Shown: positions 9,283 to 18,405 of the stretch, piece by piece
Position numbering within the stretch: the stretch's first letter is position 1
Layout of the letters: each line of letters begins with the position of its first letter
Origin: Halobacteriovorax sp.
GTDB lineage: Bacteria > Bdellovibrionota > Bacteriovoracia > Bacteriovoracales > Bacteriovoracaceae
Assembly: GCA_002720865.1 (NCBI GenBank)
Contig: PBIO01000014.1
Coordinates: forward strand, 496,001 to 560,000
Direction: 5' to 3'
Length of the DNA: 64,000 nucleotides
The notes under the pieces: generated by a model
Databases searched by the model: none
Told to the model about the DNA's origin: nothing
The model's input: only the letters and a program-made list of their open reading frames with translations
Program-made: the position numbers and the translations under genes

Positions 9283-10647
9283 TTGGAGCTGGATAAAAAA
9301 GACAAAATCGATCGGATAAATAAGATCTCTCCGAGTTTTTGTCTAGCAAAATGGCTTCAAGTGACCATCGACCTTGTTCATGGGACGAACCATAGCTGCC
9401 ATCATCCAAATCGCCATAAAATCCCCCTGGCTGAGCTAGAAAAAAACCCTTCAGCTCTTCACAATACTAATTTTAAAAAATCCGTGAGAAAGGAAATGCT
9501 TGAGGGAGTTAGACCCCCTGAATGCGAATATTGTTGGCAAGTTGAGGATGTGACAGGATCGGAGCCATCGGACCGCCATATTAAATCTATGGATCATTGG
9601 GCCTATCCACATTTAGATAAAATTGCTGGCCTTCCTTGGGATGCGGATGTCATTCCGACCTATGTGGAAGTTATGTTTGATAAGAGCTGCAACTTAGCCT
9701 GTGCCTATTGTATTTCAGATATAAGCTCCAGTATCGAAGCAGAAATTAAAAAGTTTGGTCCCTATAAAATGCTCGATCCCCATCGTCTGAGTCGCCACGA
9801 ACCAGCCGCAAAAAATGAAGATGAGAATCCTTATGTAAAAGCTTTTTGGAAATGGATGCCGTCAATATATAAAGGATTAGACACCCTTCGAATTACTGGA
9901 GGGGAACCACTACTTTCCAAAAACACTTTTAAGCTTTTAGACTTTTTTGAAGAAAATCCTAATCCAGAACTTACTCTCGCTCTCAACTGTAATCTTTGTG
10001 TAAGAGATGAGATTCTTGACAAATTTTTAGATCGCCTCGAAGAAGTATGGAGTCAGGGGAATATTAAAAAATGTGATTTTTATATTTCGGTGGATACCTT
10101 CGGAAAACATGCGGAATATATTCGGAAAAACTTAGAATACGATAAATTCATTAGTAATATTTCTAAATTAAAAGATCGATTTCCAAAGATGGAAATTATT
10201 ATCAATGCAACATACGGCATCTATTCGATTCCTCATTTTAAAAACTTTCTAGAACAGATTTATGAGTTAAAGCAAAAGTATGGCTGGATCGTAGTGGATA
10301 CTTCGTACTTAAGTCACCCCATGTATCTTCGAGCAAATATGGTGACAGAAGATTTTCATCCTCTTATTAAAGAGTGCCTCGAATATATGGGGGAGCGCCC
10401 CTCCGAATTTGGAGGAAAGGGGTTTTCAACTCACGAGCTAGAGAAGCTAACTAGAGTCTACCACTGGGTGATTGCTAAAAGACCTAGTGAGGAGCATAAT
10501 CAGAATAGAGCAGATTTTTATACTTTTATTACTCAACTTGATGAGCGCTATCCGGGAACATTTCCCGAGGTTTTCCCCGAGTATGAGAAATTTTGGGCCC
10601 ACTGCAAAAAAGCCTTTTTCTTTATAAAGAAATTAACCACGGAGTAA
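9283..10647 (+). CDS. Radical SAM protein with twitch-like architecture
   Basis: A 454-residue radical SAM enzyme. The cluster motif is CNLACAYC (Cys136, Cys140, Cys143) and the SAM-binding GGEPL lies at 206-210. An N-terminal domain of about 125 residues carries extra Cys/His (CxxC at 81-84, NHSCHH near 37-41) that could bind a second cluster. This N-terminal layout resembles the twitch-domain radical SAM proteins. The start is TTG with GGAGG four bases upstream; no in-frame ATG exists before residue 72. The PqqD-like gene follows 2 bp after the stop, which strongly suggests a radical SAM/recognition-domain pair acting on a peptide or protein. Confidence 0.85.
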   Translation: MELDKKDKIDRINKISPSFCLAKWLQVTIDLVHGTNHSCHHPNRHKIPLAELEKNPSALHNTNFKKSVRKEMLEGVRPPECEYCWQVEDVTGSEPSDRHIKSMDHWAYPHLDKIAGLPWDADVIPTYVEVMFDKSCNLACAYCISDISSSIEAEIKKFGPYKMLDPHRLSRHEPAAKNEDENPYVKAFWKWMPSIYKGLDTLRITGGEPLLSKNTFKLLDFFEENPNPELTLALNCNLCVRDEILDKFLDRLEEVWSQGNIKKCDFYISVDTFGKHAEYIRKNLEYDKFISNISKLKDRFPKMEIIINATYGIYSIPHFKNFLEQIYELKQKYGWIVVDTSYLSHPMYLRANMVTEDFHPLIKECLEYMGERPSEFGGKGFSTHELEKLTRVYHWVIAKRPSEEHNQNRADFYTFITQLDERYPGTFPEVFPEYEKFWAHCKKAFFFIKKLTTE

Positions 10648-10649
10648 AT

Positions 10650-10943
10650 ATGGCTTCAAAAAGTTATACGGATGATACGGTTTTCAAAAAGTCAGAAGAG
10701 ATCGTTGATAGAAAAAATAATAACGAGAATATTATAGTCCTGATGAAAATGGACGATAGCTCTTCCTTTTATAAAATAAAAGGTGTTGCCACGGAAGTAT
10801 GGGAGCTAATTGGGGAAGGGAAAAACGTTAAAAGCATCGTTGAAGATTTAAATGCTAAATATACGGTTGGAGACGGCCAAATTCGTAAAGATGTAGAAAG
10901 TTTCTTAGATGAACTACTTGAAATGGATGTGATTAGTATATAA
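10650..10943 (+). CDS. PqqD-like protein (RiPP-recognition-element fold)
   Basis: A 97-residue protein of the PqqD type: a beta-hairpin with the IIVLMKMDDSSSFYKIKGVA segment, then a helical half containing the family-typical GVATEVWELIGEGK and a C-terminal helix-strand (FLDELLEMDVISI). PqqD proteins bind the leader of a ribosomal peptide and hand it to a radical SAM enzyme. ATG 10650 is chosen because GGAG ends five bases upstream; the longer frame would reach into the radical SAM gene. It is encoded 2 bp after that gene. The next gene downstream, an S74-domain mini-protein, is the nearest candidate client. Confidence 0.82.
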   Translation: MASKSYTDDTVFKKSEEIVDRKNNNENIIVLMKMDDSSSFYKIKGVATEVWELIGEGKNVKSIVEDLNAKYTVGDGQIRKDVESFLDELLEMDVISI

Positions 10944-10996
10944 TTTCAGTAGGTTACAACTGTAAACCCTTGCCTTTGATAGTCAAATTCATATTA

Positions 10997-11023
10997 TTGA
11001 GGTACAAGGAGTTATGTTATAAT
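10997..11023 (+). promoter_or_regulatory. Candidate sigma-70 type promoter for the S74 gene
   Basis: TTGAGG (10997-11002) and a perfect TATAAT (11018-11023) are separated by 15 bases, ahead of the S74-domain gene at 11061. The short spacer is a weakness. It implies that the S74 gene can be expressed separately from the radical SAM/PqqD pair, as expected for a substrate needed in excess. Confidence 0.45.
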
Positions 11024-11060
11024 TGATGCAGCAAGAAATTAAATTATTGGAGTATAGGTC

Positions 11061-11513
11061 ATGAGTGAGAAAGATAACGAAAAGAAATCAGAATACGACT
11101 TTGGTGGGATTGAGGAATTTAATCTTCAACAGATCGAAGAAGAGATTCTTAATGAAAGTATCTATTTAGACGTTTTCGCCGGATCTGACTTAAGATTTAA
11201 AAAAGAGGTAGAGCCTCTGACTGGTGATCTAGAGAAAATTTCTGCTCTCAAAGGTTATTCTTATAAATATAAAACGGAAGACTTTCCTCAGAATGATTTT
11301 GCTGAAGGTGAGCAGCTTGGCGTAATGGCCCAAGAAGTTGAAAAAGTTTATCCGGGTGCAGTTAGAATGGATAAAGATGGATATCGTTTTGTTAATTATA
11401 GCCAATTAACACCAGGTCTCATTGGTGCGGTTAAAGAGCTAAATGAAATGGTAGAGAAGCAGTCCAAGCTAATTGAAGAGCTTAGAACAGAAATTAAAGA
11501 CCTTAAAAAATAA
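11061..11513 (+). CDS. Orphan S74 peptidase/intramolecular chaperone domain with 41-residue N-terminal peptide
   Basis: A 150-residue protein that is almost entirely a peptidase S74 (endosialidase chaperone) domain. SDLRFK at 42-47 gives the Ser/Lys spacing (Ser42, Lys47) of the autocatalytic dyad. LGVMAQEVEKVYPG and the VNYSQLTPGLIGAVKEL helix are the family core, ending in a coiled coil. S74 domains normally follow long fibre or spike proteins and cleave themselves off after trimerisation. Here only a 41-residue acidic segment with a GG at 15-16 precedes the predicted cleavage site. There is no signal peptide. It has its own promoter and a strong terminator, and lies just after the radical SAM/PqqD pair. 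Confidence 0.82.
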   Translation: MSEKDNEKKSEYDFGGIEEFNLQQIEEEILNESIYLDVFAGSDLRFKKEVEPLTGDLEKISALKGYSYKYKTEDFPQNDFAEGEQLGVMAQEVEKVYPGAVRMDKDGYRFVNYSQLTPGLIGAVKELNEMVEKQSKLIEELRTEIKDLKK

Positions 11514-11539
11514 GTAAGTTAAAATTATAAATGAATCAT

Positions 11540-11579
11540 GGCCTTCCTATTGCGGCGACGCTGGAAGGCCTTTTTATTT
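11540..11579 (+). terminator. Rho-independent terminator
   Basis: An 8-bp perfect stem, GGCCTTCC (11540-11547) and GGAAGGCC (11563-11570), encloses a 15-base loop and is followed directly by TTTTTATTT. It ends the transcript of the S74 gene and separates it from the aminotransferase operon that starts 11 bases later. Confidence 0.88.
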
Positions 11580-11589
11580 GTAGGCAATA

Positions 11590-12900
11590 ATGACAAGTCT
11601 TTGGAATAAAATTCCCCGAGTTGTTTACTATATGGATCTGCTTGAGCCGGTAGTTTCACTTGGAAAGTGGTTTTTAGGGAAAGCTAAGGATACTGATTCA
11701 GTTGAAAAATTTGAAAATGAACTCGCAAGCTACCTATTTCTAGATAGCATTAAGTGTTTATCCCACGCTAGGATTTGTCTCTATTATGCTTTGAAGAGTT
11801 ATGAAAATCAGGAAGGTGATGAAATCTTAATGACCCCTATCAATTTACCCGATATGGTAAACATGATTCGGATCCTTGGCTTAAAAGAACGATTTGTTGA
11901 TATAAAGCGCTCGGATTACTCTATCGACCTAGTGGACGCTAAAAATAAGTTAAGCGAGAAATCAAAATTTCTATTTGTAACTCACCTCAATGGCTTCATT
12001 CCTAATATGAATGAAATTGAAAAATTTGCAAGTGATCATAACCTCATTCTAATTCAGGATACGACTCAGAATTTTGGGGCTAAGTACAATGGTATGCCTC
12101 TTGAATCATTCGGAGAGCACTCATTCTTTTCTTTATGTGATTTAAAAGTACTTCATACTCATATGGGGGGAGCCCTTGTAAGTAATGTAAAAGAAAGAAA
12201 AATAAAGGTCGAAGAACTAACGTCTAATGAATTAAAGTCCCTTCGGTTTTCCTATTTGAGAAAATTTTTAGTAGAAGATTTGATAGCAAACCTAATACTA
12301 AATAGAATCTTTTTTAACTTCTTTGTTTTTCCTGTACTCAAACTGATCACTTTTTATGTGGGGAGCCAAAATATTCAAGACCTTACTAATGGTAAAGGTG
12401 TGAAGTTTGGAAAAGTTGTTTTTTTAAAGGGGTTGTTTGGGGGTGGAGGCGACGTTCTTTCGGAAGAAGTGCCAGCAGATATGCTCTATAAGTATTCTTC
12501 CTTGCAGGCGGAAATTGGCCTTAAAAGACTTTCCTATTTAGAAAGAGTTGAAAAACGAAGAATATATTTTGCTAAATTATGTGAATCTAAACTAACGATT
12601 CCAGAAAAAAACAGATTCAAGAGGAGCGAGCAAGAACATGTCTTTTGGAAATTTCCCGTTTATTGTGAAGATTGGATTACCCTTCAAAAGTATTTGATGG
12701 ATAGGGGAATCGACTCAGCCAGAAGTAATTTGCCTTGTTTATCTGATTTAGATTATTTAAAAAGTTCGGATAAAACCCCGGTCGCCCAGGCGCTTGTTAA
12801 AAACTCTATTTATATTCCCCTTCACTTTTATTTGAAAGATGATGAGATCGAATTTGTTATCGATGCCGTAAATAAATATTTTGAAGGAGGAGGAGAATGA
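11590..12900 (+). CDS. DegT/DnrJ/EryC1/StrS-type PLP aminotransferase, divergent paralogue A
   Basis: A 436-residue fold-type I PLP protein of the sugar-aminotransferase family. Lys186, in SLCDLKVLHTHMGGAL, aligns with the PLP lysine, and Asp157 in LIQDTTQNFGA aligns with the pyridine-nitrogen aspartate. It is longer than usual (about 370), with an insertion near 215-290 rich in hydrophobic residues (LIANLILNRIFFNFF) that could bind the membrane. It is a paralogue of the next gene, sharing LPDMVN.IRI and GFIPN..EI. It overlaps that gene by 4 bp (ATGA). It probably makes an amino sugar, though the divergence leaves another reaction possible. Confidence 0.75.
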   Translation: MTSLWNKIPRVVYYMDLLEPVVSLGKWFLGKAKDTDSVEKFENELASYLFLDSIKCLSHARICLYYALKSYENQEGDEILMTPINLPDMVNMIRILGLKERFVDIKRSDYSIDLVDAKNKLSEKSKFLFVTHLNGFIPNMNEIEKFASDHNLILIQDTTQNFGAKYNGMPLESFGEHSFFSLCDLKVLHTHMGGALVSNVKERKIKVEELTSNELKSLRFSYLRKFLVEDLIANLILNRIFFNFFVFPVLKLITFYVGSQNIQDLTNGKGVKFGKVVFLKGLFGGGGDVLSEEVPADMLYKYSSLQAEIGLKRLSYLERVEKRRIYFAKLCESKLTIPEKNRFKRSEQEHVFWKFPVYCEDWITLQKYLMDRGIDSARSNLPCLSDLDYLKSSDKTPVAQALVKNSIYIPLHFYLKDDEIEFVIDAVNKYFEGGGE

Positions 12901-14186
12901 TCCCACGTGGCCGTTTCCATGTATCTCTGACGAATCTTTTAAAAGCATTAATCTGGTTGCCTTTTTCTAATATGGAAAATGATGACAAAGTATTAGAAGT
13001 AAAAAATATATTTAATGATAAGTTTGGCTTTCAAAATAGTTTCTTTTTATCTTCATGTAGGATCTCTTTTTTGAGTATCCTAGAAGGGCTCGAAATTGAC
13101 TCGAACTCTGAAGTACTCTTGGCCCCAATTACAATTCCTGATATGGTTAATGCCATTAGAATTTCCGGGCATACTCCAGTTTTTGCTGAACTGAATAAAG
13201 CTAGTCACTCTCTTGATATCGATTCTATTGAACAAAGCAGAACAGATAAAACCAAAGTGGTTCTATTAACCTACTTGAGTGGATTTATTCCAAATGTTGA
13301 GGAAATTAAAGAATATTGCGATAAGAAAAATCTGATCTTAGTGGAAGACTTTTCACAATTGATAGGCGCTAGTTATAAAGGAAAGCCTTTAGGTAGTTTC
13401 GGTGATTATGCAGTAGCCTCCTTTTCGATTGGTAAAACCGTTACGGCTCAAGTTGGTGGAGCGCTAATCGTTAATAAAAGAGGAAATGAGGCAAAAAATA
13501 TTTTGGCCAAGGCAATCGAAAATTCTATGGAGGCTCCTAAAAAGTCCTTCTTTTATTCTCAGCTTGTAGAAAATACAAAAATAGAGATTTTAACTTCTCC
13601 TCTTGTCTTTAATTTATTAACCGGGCCAGCGCTTAAGCTAGTCGCTAAATACTTTCCTGATAAATATTTAGGGATTCATAAAAGTGGAGTCGTGAATAGG
13701 TTCAATGAAAAGGACCTTTTCTTCGATGATATTCCAATAAAACGAGATAAATTTAAAAGAGAATTATTCTTTAAGTTTAATAACTATATGGCCAAACTTC
13801 TCCTTAGGTCTATAAGGGAGTGGGACGAAAGAAAGTCAAAAAGGGCTGATAATCTGAGCTATTTTTTAAAAGAGTTTGGAGGATCATGTCCTAGCTATAT
13901 TGGAGAGGGGATTTTCCAAAAAGATGTCTTTCCCATTCGGGTAGCGGTTAATTGTAGGAACCCTAAACTTGTGCAATTAAAGCTTATTAGTCATGGTATT
14001 GATACGGGAACTTACGGACTTAATCTTTGTCATAGAGAGAGTGTTTTTAAAGATCACGAAACTTCTCTTCCCGTTGCAGAGGGGATTCATAAAAATTGTA
14101 TTTTTATCTCTCTTCACGAAAAAGTTAAAAAAGAAGATCTGGCCAGAGCGATTAGAGTATTAAAAGAGGTCCTTGTTGAGAACTAA
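12897..14186 (+). CDS. DegT/DnrJ/EryC1/StrS-type PLP aminotransferase, divergent paralogue B
   Basis: A 429-residue paralogue of the preceding protein. Lys180 in FSIGKTVTAQVGGAL is the predicted PLP lysine and Asp151 in LVEDFSQLIGASY the predicted ring-nitrogen ligand. It carries the same kind of mid-protein insertion (near 210-275). Both copies keep the catalytic residues, so this looks like a duplicated, sub-functionalised pair. One copy may instead support a heterodimer or a sequential reaction. Operon order: paralogue A, this gene, then two SGNH-like proteins. The downstream gene starts within its last 11-14 bp. Confidence 0.75.
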   Translation: MIPRGRFHVSLTNLLKALIWLPFSNMENDDKVLEVKNIFNDKFGFQNSFFLSSCRISFLSILEGLEIDSNSEVLLAPITIPDMVNAIRISGHTPVFAELNKASHSLDIDSIEQSRTDKTKVVLLTYLSGFIPNVEEIKEYCDKKNLILVEDFSQLIGASYKGKPLGSFGDYAVASFSIGKTVTAQVGGALIVNKRGNEAKNILAKAIENSMEAPKKSFFYSQLVENTKIEILTSPLVFNLLTGPALKLVAKYFPDKYLGIHKSGVVNRFNEKDLFFDDIPIKRDKFKRELFFKFNNYMAKLLLRSIREWDERKSKRADNLSYFLKEFGGSCPSYIGEGIFQKDVFPIRVAVNCRNPKLVQLKLISHGIDTGTYGLNLCHRESVFKDHETSLPVAEGIHKNCIFISLHEKVKKEDLARAIRVLKEVLVEN

Positions 14187-15501
14187 GCTGGGCTTAATTT
14201 TTTTTGGATTATTTCTGTCCTTTTTTATTATAGAGGGGGGGCTACGTTTGGCCGGTAGTATTTATGTTCTGGCCCATGATAAGTCTTACTTCTATCAAGG
14301 CTTAGAAACTGAGCCTTGGGATAGAGATGAAACTTTTGAGGTTTATGATGGGAACTCTCAAAATCTAATTCTAGCAATTGGAGATTCATTTACTAATGGT
14401 GGAAATGTTCAAAGTCATCAATCCTATCCGGCTCAGCTTTTTAAAATAAAAAAAGAAAGTTCGGTGGTCAATCTCGGCCGATGCGAAAGCAGTGCCTATT
14501 CCGCTTACTTAAGATTAAAAAACTATTTTGAAAAGAACACTGAATTACCTAAGTTTGTAACTATTTTGGTTGGTGCTGCCGATGGATTCGTAGAAAAGCC
14601 CGAGAGTGAGGATGCGGATTCTTTTATGACGATTTCTCAAAACTCCTGGTTATATGAACTGAGGGTTTACAAGCTTCTTCGCTATATTAATTTAGGTCTT
14701 AAGAAAAATAGGTTGGTGGGAAACCTAGGTAAAGCCTGGGATATAGATAAAGAAATAAGCGAGACGATTAAAGTTAAGAAGATTATGCAAAGTGCATTTT
14801 TTGAGAAGAAGAACTTAGAAGTTGAGTGGAAAAAGGCTCATGAGAAATTAAGTCTTAATTTTCTGAATTATTGTGAGAGAAACAAAATCTATGTCGATAA
14901 TCCGAGAGGTCTAATGCATGCTTCTTTGGTCTACCTTGTTAAGATGTACGCCTCAAAAGGGAAACATGGGGAGGCATTCTCTCTTCTTTTTGAATTTCAA
15001 AACGATCTACCAGATTTATTTTGGAGTGATTTTTTTCAGCCAGCACGATTCTTTTTTTATCAAATTTTTCAAATTCAGAGTAAAACGAGTTCGGTTAAGG
15101 TATTTAGAAGTTTAGAAAAACAGTTAACGCAGTTTCCTGAGCTTGAGAAAAATATAAATTTTGACCAAATGCTAAAAAGATTTAAAAGCTGGGAAGAGCA
15201 AGAAAAGAGTATTTCAGAAGAAAGGCGTAATTACTTAACTAAGATGGTAGACCTTGTGAATAAAAGCGGCGCACGACCTATTCTAATGACATATCCATCA
15301 AAATATCAGTCGGCTAATTCAGATCTAAGGTTTGTGGCGAATTCTAAAAAGGTTCAGCTAGTAGATTTGAATAATTATTTTTCAAACCTCTCGGAAAAAC
15401 AAGGAAGATCAACCTTTTTTGAGGATGACGATCATTTAACTCCTTACGGTTATCAGCTAATGGCCGATAGAGTCGCTAAAACCCTTGAAAAACTGGAGTA
15501 G
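14173..15501 (+). CDS. SGNH/GDSL-hydrolase-like protein, membrane-anchored (copy 1)
   Basis: A 442-residue protein with an N-terminal membrane helix (about 5-25). Block I is GDSFTNGGN (nucleophile Ser72) and block V is DDDHLTP (Asp418, His421). Block III, usually GxND, reads GAAD (134-137), so the oxyanion-hole Asn is replaced by Ala. NLGRCESS occupies the block II position. A helical insertion of about 200 residues separates the blocks. It could be an O-acyl esterase or transferase acting on periplasmic glycan, or a non-canonical relative. The start is TTG at 14173 or 14176 with AGAGG just upstream. It is one of four close paralogues in this locus. Confidence 0.75.
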   Translation: MLRTKLGLIFFGLFLSFFIIEGGLRLAGSIYVLAHDKSYFYQGLETEPWDRDETFEVYDGNSQNLILAIGDSFTNGGNVQSHQSYPAQLFKIKKESSVVNLGRCESSAYSAYLRLKNYFEKNTELPKFVTILVGAADGFVEKPESEDADSFMTISQNSWLYELRVYKLLRYINLGLKKNRLVGNLGKAWDIDKEISETIKVKKIMQSAFFEKKNLEVEWKKAHEKLSLNFLNYCERNKIYVDNPRGLMHASLVYLVKMYASKGKHGEAFSLLFEFQNDLPDLFWSDFFQPARFFFYQIFQIQSKTSSVKVFRSLEKQLTQFPELEKNINFDQMLKRFKSWEEQEKSISEERRNYLTKMVDLVNKSGARPILMTYPSKYQSANSDLRFVANSKKVQLVDLNNYFSNLSEKQGRSTFFEDDDHLTPYGYQLMADRVAKTLEKLE

Positions 15502-15534
15502 ATGCAAAGCTGACTATCTGGTAAAATTGGAGCT

Positions 15535-17022
15535 ATGAAAAATATCAAAATTAAGGTCACATTATTCTCTGTTAGTTTACTCTTGTCCCTTGTGTGTGCA
15601 GAAGTTGGATTAAGATTGCTTGGGTATAAAATGCTCAATGACCGTGAAGCCCAATTCTTTGACGATAAAGAAAAACATGAGCTTGATAAAAATGTTAATG
15701 AGTACCGTGAAGATATTCGAATCGAAAATAAAGAGGGTGATGACTATATGGCCGACCTTCCTTTAATTGAGAAGGAACACGATGTCTTTCGCGGTGAAGT
15801 CTTTGAAATGAGTACGAAGAAAAAAGGCCATAAATTTCAGTATCGTGTTGTTGCATTAGGAGACTCAGTTACGAATGGAGGAAATGTTCCACTACGAATG
15901 AGTTACCCATATCAATTGTTTAATTTGCAAAAAAAGAAGGGCGGAGTAATTAAATTTGATGTCTATAATGAAGGTATCTGTGAACATAATACTTACACCA
16001 CTTATAATCTTCTAAAAGATAATATACATAGCTTTAAGCCTGATATCTTACTCGTTCTTTCGGGTGAAGCTGACCGTTTCAACCCTGTTGGAAGAAAACC
16101 CCCAGAAGAAGAAAAAGGTAATTTTTTAAGTGAGCTAGCTTACAAATTCAACTCAGTTCTTCACGAACTTCGTCTTTATAAAATTTACCGAGGAATAAAA
16201 CTTAACTCCAGATTAAGCCCCTCAGAAAGAGATGTTATTTATCTGGGCACTAATAATCTTAAACGAAGTATTATCAATTACGATTGGATGCAAAAAGCCT
16301 ATGCTCAAGTAAGAAAGAAAAACTGGGACGAAGCCAATAAGTATCTTAAAGAGTTAAAGCCCGATCTAAGAAAAGAACTATTTTTCACTGGAAAAGAAAA
16401 AGATATTGATAGAAAGATGTTCGATATTGTTGAGTACAATGTTCTTTTGATTGGTGATAATTATATGGCCCATGGGAATTACGAGGACGCTGTTAAGCAT
16501 TTTAGTGATGTCATTGTTAAGTTTCCCTTCTTTTTTCCTCTGGCCAACGAAGATAATGGGATTATGTACTACTTAAACTGGGCAATCTCTTTTCAGAGTA
16601 CCTACAGTGCTGATTATGTTTTAGAAAAATTCGAAGAAATTAAAAGAAGGTTTCCTGAGTATGCTAAGACGGAAAACTTTGAAATGAATTATGAAATTTA
16701 TAGAGATTACGAAAAATCAATGAAGCATATTCAAGATACTAGGATTGAGAACTTAAGAAATATCGTTAAATATGCGAATAAGAGAAATATCAAAGTTGTA
16801 TTCTTGAATTATCCTGCAGACTTTATTAATGCAAATAAAGCATTGGAGCAGGTAGCAAAAGAATATAGTCTTCCTTTTGTAGACAATAATACGGTTTTTA
16901 AGAAATTAGTAGAAAGAGACGGAAGATTAAAGTGGTTTGAAGACGACGAGCATCCCACTCCCGCAGGTTATAAAGTTATGGCAGATAATGTTTTTAAAGT
17001 ATTATCTACCATGGATCTCTAA
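15535..17022 (+). CDS. SGNH/GDSL-hydrolase-like protein, membrane-anchored (copy 2)
   Basis: A 495-residue paralogue with an N-terminal membrane helix (about 6-24). Block I GDSVTNGGN places Ser at 111; block III reads SGEAD (176-180), again without the usual Asn; NEGICEHN marks block II; block V is DDEHPTP near the C-terminus. The region between the helix and block I is longer and more charged than in the other copies, and the central helical part looks like degenerate TPRs (NYEDAVKHFSDVIVKFP). The start has TTGGAG upstream. Its 3' end overlaps the convergent copy 3 by 21 bp. Confidence 0.75.
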   Translation: MKNIKIKVTLFSVSLLLSLVCAEVGLRLLGYKMLNDREAQFFDDKEKHELDKNVNEYREDIRIENKEGDDYMADLPLIEKEHDVFRGEVFEMSTKKKGHKFQYRVVALGDSVTNGGNVPLRMSYPYQLFNLQKKKGGVIKFDVYNEGICEHNTYTTYNLLKDNIHSFKPDILLVLSGEADRFNPVGRKPPEEEKGNFLSELAYKFNSVLHELRLYKIYRGIKLNSRLSPSERDVIYLGTNNLKRSIINYDWMQKAYAQVRKKNWDEANKYLKELKPDLRKELFFTGKEKDIDRKMFDIVEYNVLLIGDNYMAHGNYEDAVKHFSDVIVKFPFFFPLANEDNGIMYYLNWAISFQSTYSADYVLEKFEEIKRRFPEYAKTENFEMNYEIYRDYEKSMKHIQDTRIENLRNIVKYANKRNIKVVFLNYPADFINANKALEQVAKEYSLPFVDNNTVFKKLVERDGRLKWFEDDEHPTPAGYKVMADNVFKVLSTMDL

Positions 17023-18405
17023 TTCGCGTATTAGCTTAAAGACATTTTCGGCAATGATTTGATATCCAAGCGGTGTGCAGTGATCATCATCGAATAAGTA
17101 CTTTTCACGCCCTTCCGCAGCGATCAGTTTGGAAAAAGTTTTATTATGATCCACTAGAGGCAAGTCATGTTTTTTTGCCATTTTCCTAAGCATATTGTTT
17201 GCACTGCTATAATTACTTGGATAGGTATGTAGGATTAAGGTAATTCCATTCTGTTCAGCTAGCGATGCCATTTCATCCCAAGTTTCTTCTCTTTTTTTGT
17301 CAATTTCAATGGTGTACTTATCCCAGTTCTTTATAACATTTTTAAACTCTAAAAAATCCCCTTTCGTTTTTAATTGAGGGTGCCTGGATTCTAGGGTCAA
17401 GAGGGCCTGAAGAATATCTCCAGGTAAGTACTGACTTTGAAGTTTTAAGGACTGTAGTAAGTTATATTTGAGGGCCTTTAGGTAATCTTCTTGCCAGAAG
17501 TAAAGTGGATGAGAGTTCATTAAATCTAAAAGCAATTTTGTGATACTTGAGTGCTTATTTTTTCGAGCATAAACACTGGTTAAGTACATTGTGATTCGCT
17601 CTAGATAAATTTTCGCAGGAAGAGTTTCTTTTGGGAAAACTTCATTGAACCAACTCGGGTTATATTCCTTTGGCAAATTTTCTCTTAACTTAATTGCTTC
17701 CGGAGCGTTGAAGTTATAAATTAAATCGTCATTAATGGTATAAATATTTCTAGCGTTCTCGTAGATAAAGTGAGTTGCAATCAATTCTTTTTGGGTAATA
17801 TTTGAATATGGAATCCTTAATCGATCGGTAAATCCGAATCTTCTATAGTATTCGTATTTTAAAATACGATACATCTTATAAATTCTGAAATCTTTAATGA
17901 AGCTAGGTATTTTTATTTCTTTATCTAGGATGGTTCTATCGTTAACAGGCCCGAAGCTTTCACCAAACATATCCGCTGAGCCGACAAGAATACTGATATA
18001 CTTGATTTTCTTCTGCTTCTTTTCGAGAAAAAGTTTTATACGCTCCAAAGCATCAAACGTTGTGCTTTCACATTTTCCGTAATTAAAGACGCTGAGATTT
18101 CTAAGATCATTATCGAGATGTTTAAAAAGAAAGTAAGGATAGCTATCATAGGACTGAACATTGCCGCCGTTAGTAAATGAATCACCAATACACATAACAC
18201 TGGACTCTTCACCACTATTAAAATGTTCATAAGTAACGTCATTATCTTGAGTATTCGCCTCGTCAATTTCAGGTATATACTCTTTTTCGTAAGCCTGCTG
18301 AACAAGATGGCCGACAGTTCTCAAACCTATTTCTACGGCCATCACAGTTATAAGTAGTGATGCTATGCTTATTCCGATTTTTATTCCGATTGAGGATTTT
18401 TTCAT
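17002..18405 (-). CDS. SGNH/GDSL-hydrolase-like protein, membrane-anchored (copy 3)
   Basis: A 467-residue paralogue, on the minus strand, with an N-terminal membrane helix (about 8-28). Block I GDSFTNGGN has Ser76, block III reads GSAD (142-145) with Ala for Asn, block II reads NYGKCEST, and block V is DDDHCTP. It is the second gene of a two-gene operon: its ATG follows the stop of the upstream GT2 gene with no intervening base. The pairing of a glycosyltransferase with an SGNH-like protein supports a role in decorating a glycan. Confidence 0.75.
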   Translation of the reverse strand: MKKSSIGIKIGISIASLLITVMAVEIGLRTVGHLVQQAYEKEYIPEIDEANTQDNDVTYEHFNSGEESSVMCIGDSFTNGGNVQSYDSYPYFLFKHLDNDLRNLSVFNYGKCESTTFDALERIKLFLEKKQKKIKYISILVGSADMFGESFGPVNDRTILDKEIKIPSFIKDFRIYKMYRILKYEYYRRFGFTDRLRIPYSNITQKELIATHFIYENARNIYTINDDLIYNFNAPEAIKLRENLPKEYNPSWFNEVFPKETLPAKIYLERITMYLTSVYARKNKHSSITKLLLDLMNSHPLYFWQEDYLKALKYNLLQSLKLQSQYLPGDILQALLTLESRHPQLKTKGDFLEFKNVIKNWDKYTIEIDKKREETWDEMASLAEQNGITLILHTYPSNYSSANNMLRKMAKKHDLPLVDHNKTFSKLIAAEGREKYLFDDDHCTPLGYQIIAENVFKLIRELEIHGR

